Positions 59,155 through 64,000 of a DNA stretch of 64,000 nt are shown one piece after another (positions within the stretch are counted from its first letter, which is position 1; every line of letters starts with the position of its first letter). Both the position numbers and the translations under genes were made by a program. Below the pieces are notes generated by a model. That model was not told the origin of the DNA and ran no database searches. It saw nothing but the letters and a program-made list of their open reading frames with translations. The DNA is from Streptomyces parvus. GTDB taxonomy: Bacteria > Actinomycetota > Actinomycetes > Streptomycetales > Streptomycetaceae. The stretch lies in NCBI RefSeq assembly GCF_014648875.1, contig NZ_BMRY01000001.1, forward strand, positions 124,001-188,000, read 5' to 3'.

Positions 59155-59259
59155 CACCGGAACACTGCGGTGAGTACGAGAGCACCCGTACTCAGGGCGG
59201 CGCAGGGTTTGCAGTCCACGAATCACCCCCGTTTGTTGGACCTCACCCGAGGAGCACCG

Positions 59260-61134
59260 TTGAGCACTGAAACCCCCCAACGCCGTTCCAGATTCCGATG
59301 GATACCCGCACGCAGCGGCAGATCCAAGGTCGTCGCGGGCCTGACCGCGCTGGTCGTGCCGCTGGCCGCGATGGTGGGACTCGCCACCCCCGCCTCGGCA
59401 GCCGCGTCGGCCACCGCCACGTACACCAAGAAGTCCGACTGGGGCAGCGGCTTCGAGGGCCAGTGGACGGTGAAGAACACCGGCACCACCGCGCTCTCCT
59501 CCTGGACCATCGAGTGGGACTTCCCCTCGGGCACCTCGGCGGGCTCCGCCTGGGACGCCAACCTCACCAAGAGCGGGAACCACTACACCGCCAAGAACCT
59601 CGCCTGGAACGGGACCGTCGCGCCCGGCGCCAGCATCAGCTTCGGTTTCAACGGCACCGGCTCCGGCTCCCCCACGGGCTGCAAGCTGAACGGCGCCTCC
59701 TGTGACGGCGGCTCGGTGCCCGGCGACAACGCGCCGTCCGCCCCCGGCAAGCCCACCGCGAGCGACATCACCGACACCTCGGTGAAGCTCAGCTGGACCG
59801 CGGCCACCGACGACAACGGCGTCAAGAACTACGACGTCCTGCGCGACGGCGCGAAGGTCGCCACGGTCACCGGCACGACGTACACCAACACCGGCCTGAC
59901 CGCGGGCACCGACTACTCCTACGCCGTGCAGGCCCGGGACACCGCCGACCAGACCGGCCCGGTCTCCGGCTCCGTCGCCGTGCGCACCACCGGCGGGAAC
60001 GGCGGAGAGCCGCCCGTCGGTGACAAGATCAACATGGGCTACTTCACCAACTGGGGCGTCTACGGGCGCAACTACCACGTCAAGAACCTGGTGACGTCCG
60101 GCACGGCCGCGAAGATCACGCACATCAACTACGCCTTCGGCAACGTGCAGAACGGCAAGTGCACCATCGGCGACGCGTACGCCGACTACGACAAGGCGTA
60201 CACCGCCGACCAGTCCGTCGACGGCGTCGCCGACACCTGGGACCAGCCGCTGCGCGGCAACTTCAACCAGCTGCGCAAGCTGAAGGCCAAGTTCCCGCAC
60301 ATCAAGGTCCTCTGGTCGTTCGGCGGCTGGACCTGGTCCGGCGGCTTCGGCCAGGCCGTCCAGAACCCCGCGGCCTTCGCCCAGTCCTGCCACGACCTGG
60401 TCGAGGACCCCCGCTGGGCCGATGTCTTCGACGGCATCGACCTGGACTGGGAGTACCCCAACGCCTGTGGTCTGAGCTGTGACACCAGCGGTCCGGCCGC
60501 GATCAAGACCATGGCCGACGCGATGCGCGCGAAGTTCGGCGCGGACTACCTGGTCACCGCCGCCATCACCGCGGACGCCTCCGACGGCGGCAAGATCGAC
60601 GCCGCGGACTACGCGGGCGCTGCCAAGTCCTTCGACTGGTACAACGTGATGACGTACGACTTCTTCGGCGCCTGGGCGAAGCAGGGCCCGACGGCCCCGC
60701 ACTCCCCGCTGACCTCGTACGCCGGCATCCCCCAGGCGGGCTTCAACTCCGCCGACGCCATCGCGAAGCTGAAGGCGAAGGGCGTTCCGGCCAAGAAGCT
60801 GCTCCTCGGCATCGGCTTCTACGGCCGCGGCTGGACCGGCGTCACCCAGGCCGCCCCCGGCGGCACGGCGACCGGCGCGGCGCCGGGCACGTACGAGGCG
60901 GGCATCGAGGACTACAAGGTCCTCAAGAGCTCCTGCCCGTCGACCGGCACCGTCGCCGGCACCGCGTACGCCCACTGCGGCACCAACTGGTGGAGCTACG
61001 ACACCCCGGCCACCGTCGGCTCGAAGATGGCCTGGGCGAAGAACCAGGGCCTTGGAGGCGCGTTCTCCTGGGAGTTCTCCGGTGACACCACCAACGGCGA
61101 GCTCGTGAGCGCGATGGCCAACGGCCTGAAGTAA
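59260..61134 (+). CDS. chiC: Secreted chitinase, GH18, with CBM2-like and FnIII domains
   Basis: 624 residues from TTG 59260 (LSTETPQRRSRFRWIPARSG), 8 nt after GGAG; no ATG or GTG fits as well. The signal region is RSKVVAGLTALVVPLAAMVG to about ATPASA. A CBM2-like domain (about 45-150, TYTKKSDWGSGFEGQWTVKN) and a fibronectin-III domain (about 165-250, APGKPTASDITDTSVKLSW) precede the GH18 barrel from about 258. The catalytic motif DGIDLDWEYP has the acid Glu at 398 in the D-x-D-x-E pattern. It hydrolyses chitin outside the cell. The order CBM, FnIII, GH18 and the preceding two-component pair match ChiC. Confidence 0.95.
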   Translation: MSTETPQRRSRFRWIPARSGRSKVVAGLTALVVPLAAMVGLATPASAAASATATYTKKSDWGSGFEGQWTVKNTGTTALSSWTIEWDFPSGTSAGSAWDANLTKSGNHYTAKNLAWNGTVAPGASISFGFNGTGSGSPTGCKLNGASCDGGSVPGDNAPSAPGKPTASDITDTSVKLSWTAATDDNGVKNYDVLRDGAKVATVTGTTYTNTGLTAGTDYSYAVQARDTADQTGPVSGSVAVRTTGGNGGEPPVGDKINMGYFTNWGVYGRNYHVKNLVTSGTAAKITHINYAFGNVQNGKCTIGDAYADYDKAYTADQSVDGVADTWDQPLRGNFNQLRKLKAKFPHIKVLWSFGGWTWSGGFGQAVQNPAAFAQSCHDLVEDPRWADVFDGIDLDWEYPNACGLSCDTSGPAAIKTMADAMRAKFGADYLVTAAITADASDGGKIDAADYAGAAKSFDWYNVMTYDFFGAWAKQGPTAPHSPLTSYAGIPQAGFNSADAIAKLKAKGVPAKKLLLGIGFYGRGWTGVTQAAPGGTATGAAPGTYEAGIEDYKVLKSSCPSTGTVAGTAYAHCGTNWWSYDTPATVGSKMAWAKNQGLGGAFSWEFSGDTTNGELVSAMANGLK

Positions 61135-61181
61135 TCCCCACGCCTCAGGCCGAGGCACGAAAAGCACGACCCCGGAAAAGC

Positions 61182-61220
61182 ACCGGGGAGACGGGTCCGC
61201 CCCCCGTCTCCCCGGTTTTT
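61182..61220 (+). terminator. Intrinsic terminator of the chitinase gene
   Basis: 14-bp perfect arms ACCGGGGAGACGGG (61182-61195) and CCCGTCTCCCCGGT (61203-61216), a 7-nt loop and TTTTT (61216-61220). Confidence 0.9.
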
Positions 61221-61248
61221 CGCTGTGCACGGCCCTGTGTACGGGCCG

Positions 61249-61695
61249 CTACGCCACGTTCACCCTCTGGCCGGGCGGTGCCGCCTCCAGCCAGGCCAGG
61301 AAGCCGGTGAGGGCGTCCTCGCTCATCGCCAGCTCCAGGCGCGTCCCCCGGTGGAGACAGCCGAGCACGACGGAGTCGGACAGCAGCGCGAGCTCCTCCT
61401 CGCCCTCCGGCATCCGGCGGGCGATCACCTCGATCGCAGAACGCTCCAGGCCCCGGCGGGGGCGAGGAGCGTAGGAGAAGACCCGGAACCAGTCGACGCG
61501 GTCACCGCTGTAGCGGGCGACCCCGTACACCCAGCCTTTGCCGAGGGAATCCGGTTCCTCGGAGACGTCCCAGCGCAGGCTGCAGTCGAAGGTCCCTCCG
61601 GAGCGCTGGATCAGCCGCCGGCGCAGACCGAAGACGAACAGTCCCAGCAGGACCATGACGACGACGGACAAGCCCACCCACAACGCGAGGACCAT
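61249..61695 (-). CDS. DUF2550 single-pass membrane protein
   Basis: 148 residues from ATG 61695 (MVLALWVGLSVVVMVLLGLF), with GGAGG 9 nt upstream; a GTG at 61701 would add two residues. One N-terminal helix is followed by FGLRRRLIQRSGGTFDCSLR and a soluble domain ending EDALTGFLAWLEAAPPGQRV. The family is found next to the ATP synthase operon throughout Streptomyces and relatives, and its function is unknown. It lies 134 bp after atpC on the same strand, beyond a nested hairpin. Confidence 0.92.
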   Translation of the reverse strand: MVLALWVGLSVVVMVLLGLFVFGLRRRLIQRSGGTFDCSLRWDVSEEPDSLGKGWVYGVARYSGDRVDWFRVFSYAPRPRRGLERSAIEVIARRMPEGEEELALLSDSVVLGCLHRGTRLELAMSEDALTGFLAWLEAAPPGQRVNVA

Positions 61696-61757
61696 CTCCA
61701 CCGACCTCCTCGCATCGTCGAGTAACGAACACCGAAACCGTATTGCACCTGCATCGC

Positions 61758-61804
61758 CTCAGCCGCGACACGGCTGGATCGCTCCAGCTCGGGCCGCGGC
61801 TGAG
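61758..61804. other. Nested inverted repeat between atpC and DUF2550
   Basis: Outer arms CTCAGCCGCG (61758-61767) and CGCGGCTGAG (61795-61804) enclose GCTGGA/TCCAGC (61773-61778, 61783-61788). A/T-rich AGTAAAAAC follows on the upper strand only. It may process or end the atp transcript, but the T-run is on the wrong side for a simple reverse-strand terminator. Confidence 0.5.
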
Positions 61805-61828
61805 TAAAAACATCTGTCCGTGGGGGTG

Positions 61829-62203
61829 CTAGAGCACCGCCACCGCGCGCAGACGGATCTCGGCGCGCCGCTCGGCGGCAGCGTCGGCATCCGACTTCGC
61901 GAGCTCCAGCGCCCGCTCGGCGCGCTGGACATCGATCTCGTCCGCCAGCTCGGCGATCTCGGCCAGCAGCGACAGCTTGTCGTCCGCGAACGAGATGAAT
62001 CCACCGTGCACAGCGGCGACGACGGTGCCGCCCTCGCTCGTGCGGATCGTCACCGGGCCCGATTCCAGCACACCGAGAAGCGGCTGGTGACCGGGCATGA
62101 CGCCGATGTCGCCGGACGTGGTACGCGCGACGACCAGGGTGGCCTCGCCGGACCAGACACTTCGGTCCGCGGCGACCAGCTCGACATGCAGCTCAGCAGC
62201 CAA
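61829..62203 (-). CDS. atpC: F1 ATP synthase epsilon subunit
   Basis: 124 residues from TTG 62203 ([20 protein letters not shown]), with GAGGAG 6-7 nt upstream and no better start. N-terminal beta-barrel with [20 protein letters not shown] and [20 protein letters not shown], then a C-terminal helical hairpin ([20 protein letters not shown]). It forms part of the central stalk and regulates ATP hydrolysis. Last gene of the atp operon, 110 bp after atpD. Confidence 0.95.
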   Translation of the reverse strand: MAAELHVELVAADRSVWSGEATLVVARTTSGDIGVMPGHQPLLGVLESGPVTIRTSEGGTVVAAVHGGFISFADDKLSLLAEIAELADEIDVQRAERALELAKSDADAAAERRAEIRLRAVAVL

Positions 62204-62313
62204 GGGTGGCTCCTCGGGTCACCACCCGGCCGCCCGGCCGGGTGTTGGGTCAATTCTACGGGGCGTGGTGAGGGGGGTGGGACCACACCCACCCCCCTCG
62301 GTGAGCCGGAGGC

Positions 62314-64000
<1,687 letters not shown>

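Noticed and set aside
61758..61804. Nested repeat as an ordinary intrinsic terminator of the atp operon
   Set aside because: The A/T-run lies on the side that would serve the forward strand, where there is no gene to end; kept only as a structural feature.

Overview
The window is about 70% G+C. Genes show the third-position G/C bias, frequent GTG starts (some TTG), GGAGG-type ribosome sites and short ATGA/GTGA overlaps typical of Streptomyces. Gene content and order match, from memory, the conserved core of the Streptomyces chromosome known in S. coelicolor as roughly SCO5435 down to SCO5371: pfkA, pta-ackA, pyk, ybbN, icmA, absC, meaB, thiolase, epimerase, scy, filP, nucS, hbd, cobalamin adenosyltransferase, chiS-chiR-chiC and the end of the ATP synthase operon. 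No tRNA, rRNA, CRISPR array, transposase or integrase was seen.

Layout. 1-3059: CitA/CitB-type two-component system (sensor cut by the window edge) and an XRE-type regulator. 3112-9358: glycolysis and acetate overflow (pfkA divergent from pta-ackA-pyk), closed by a perfect 22-bp hairpin. 9458-12082: a reverse-strand operon of three envelope proteins (DUF6230, DUF6114, acidic exported protein). 12711-14708: ybbN divergent from a tetR gene. 14662-16945: a three-gene SdpC-SdpA-SdpB-like peptide-toxin locus, the most unusual content of the window. 17354-22592: icmA with a 24-bp palindromic operator, DUF3817, MarR, an MFS exporter and its ArsR-type neighbour. 22753-29475: GH6 glycanase, sigma factor with a WD40-like partner, and glxA-cslA, a polysaccharide synthase/radical-copper-oxidase module. 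29660-33177: thiamine-binding-type protein, DUF3817, three AIM24 genes and absC. 33238-36213: a two-component system divergent from an Asp-rich PepSY protein. 36301-39085: meaB, thiolase and methylmalonyl-CoA epimerase. 39286-44301: scy and filP, the polar-growth coiled-coil proteins. 44385-48362: two tandem paralogous ABC-2 systems. 48371-54613: small zinc-ribbon-like protein, LLM oxidoreductase, SCO5389-family protein, nucS, a large membrane ATPase and a STAS protein. 54894-61134: hbd, adenosyltransferase, a membrane protein and the chitinase system. 61249-64000: DUF2550, atpC, atpD and the end of atpG.

How the genes work together. A coenzyme-B12/acyl-CoA theme recurs: isobutyryl-CoA mutase large subunit, its MeaB-type GTPase, methylmalonyl-CoA epimerase, acetoacetyl-CoA thiolase, 3-hydroxybutyryl-CoA dehydrogenase and cobalamin adenosyltransferase. 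A second theme is the tip and envelope: scy/filP set tip growth, and cslA/glxA is the kind of module that deposits glycan at hyphal tips. The SdpCAB-like locus lies between core genes with its own terminators and no recognisable SdpI/SdpR immunity pair. It is the best candidate for an undescribed system here.
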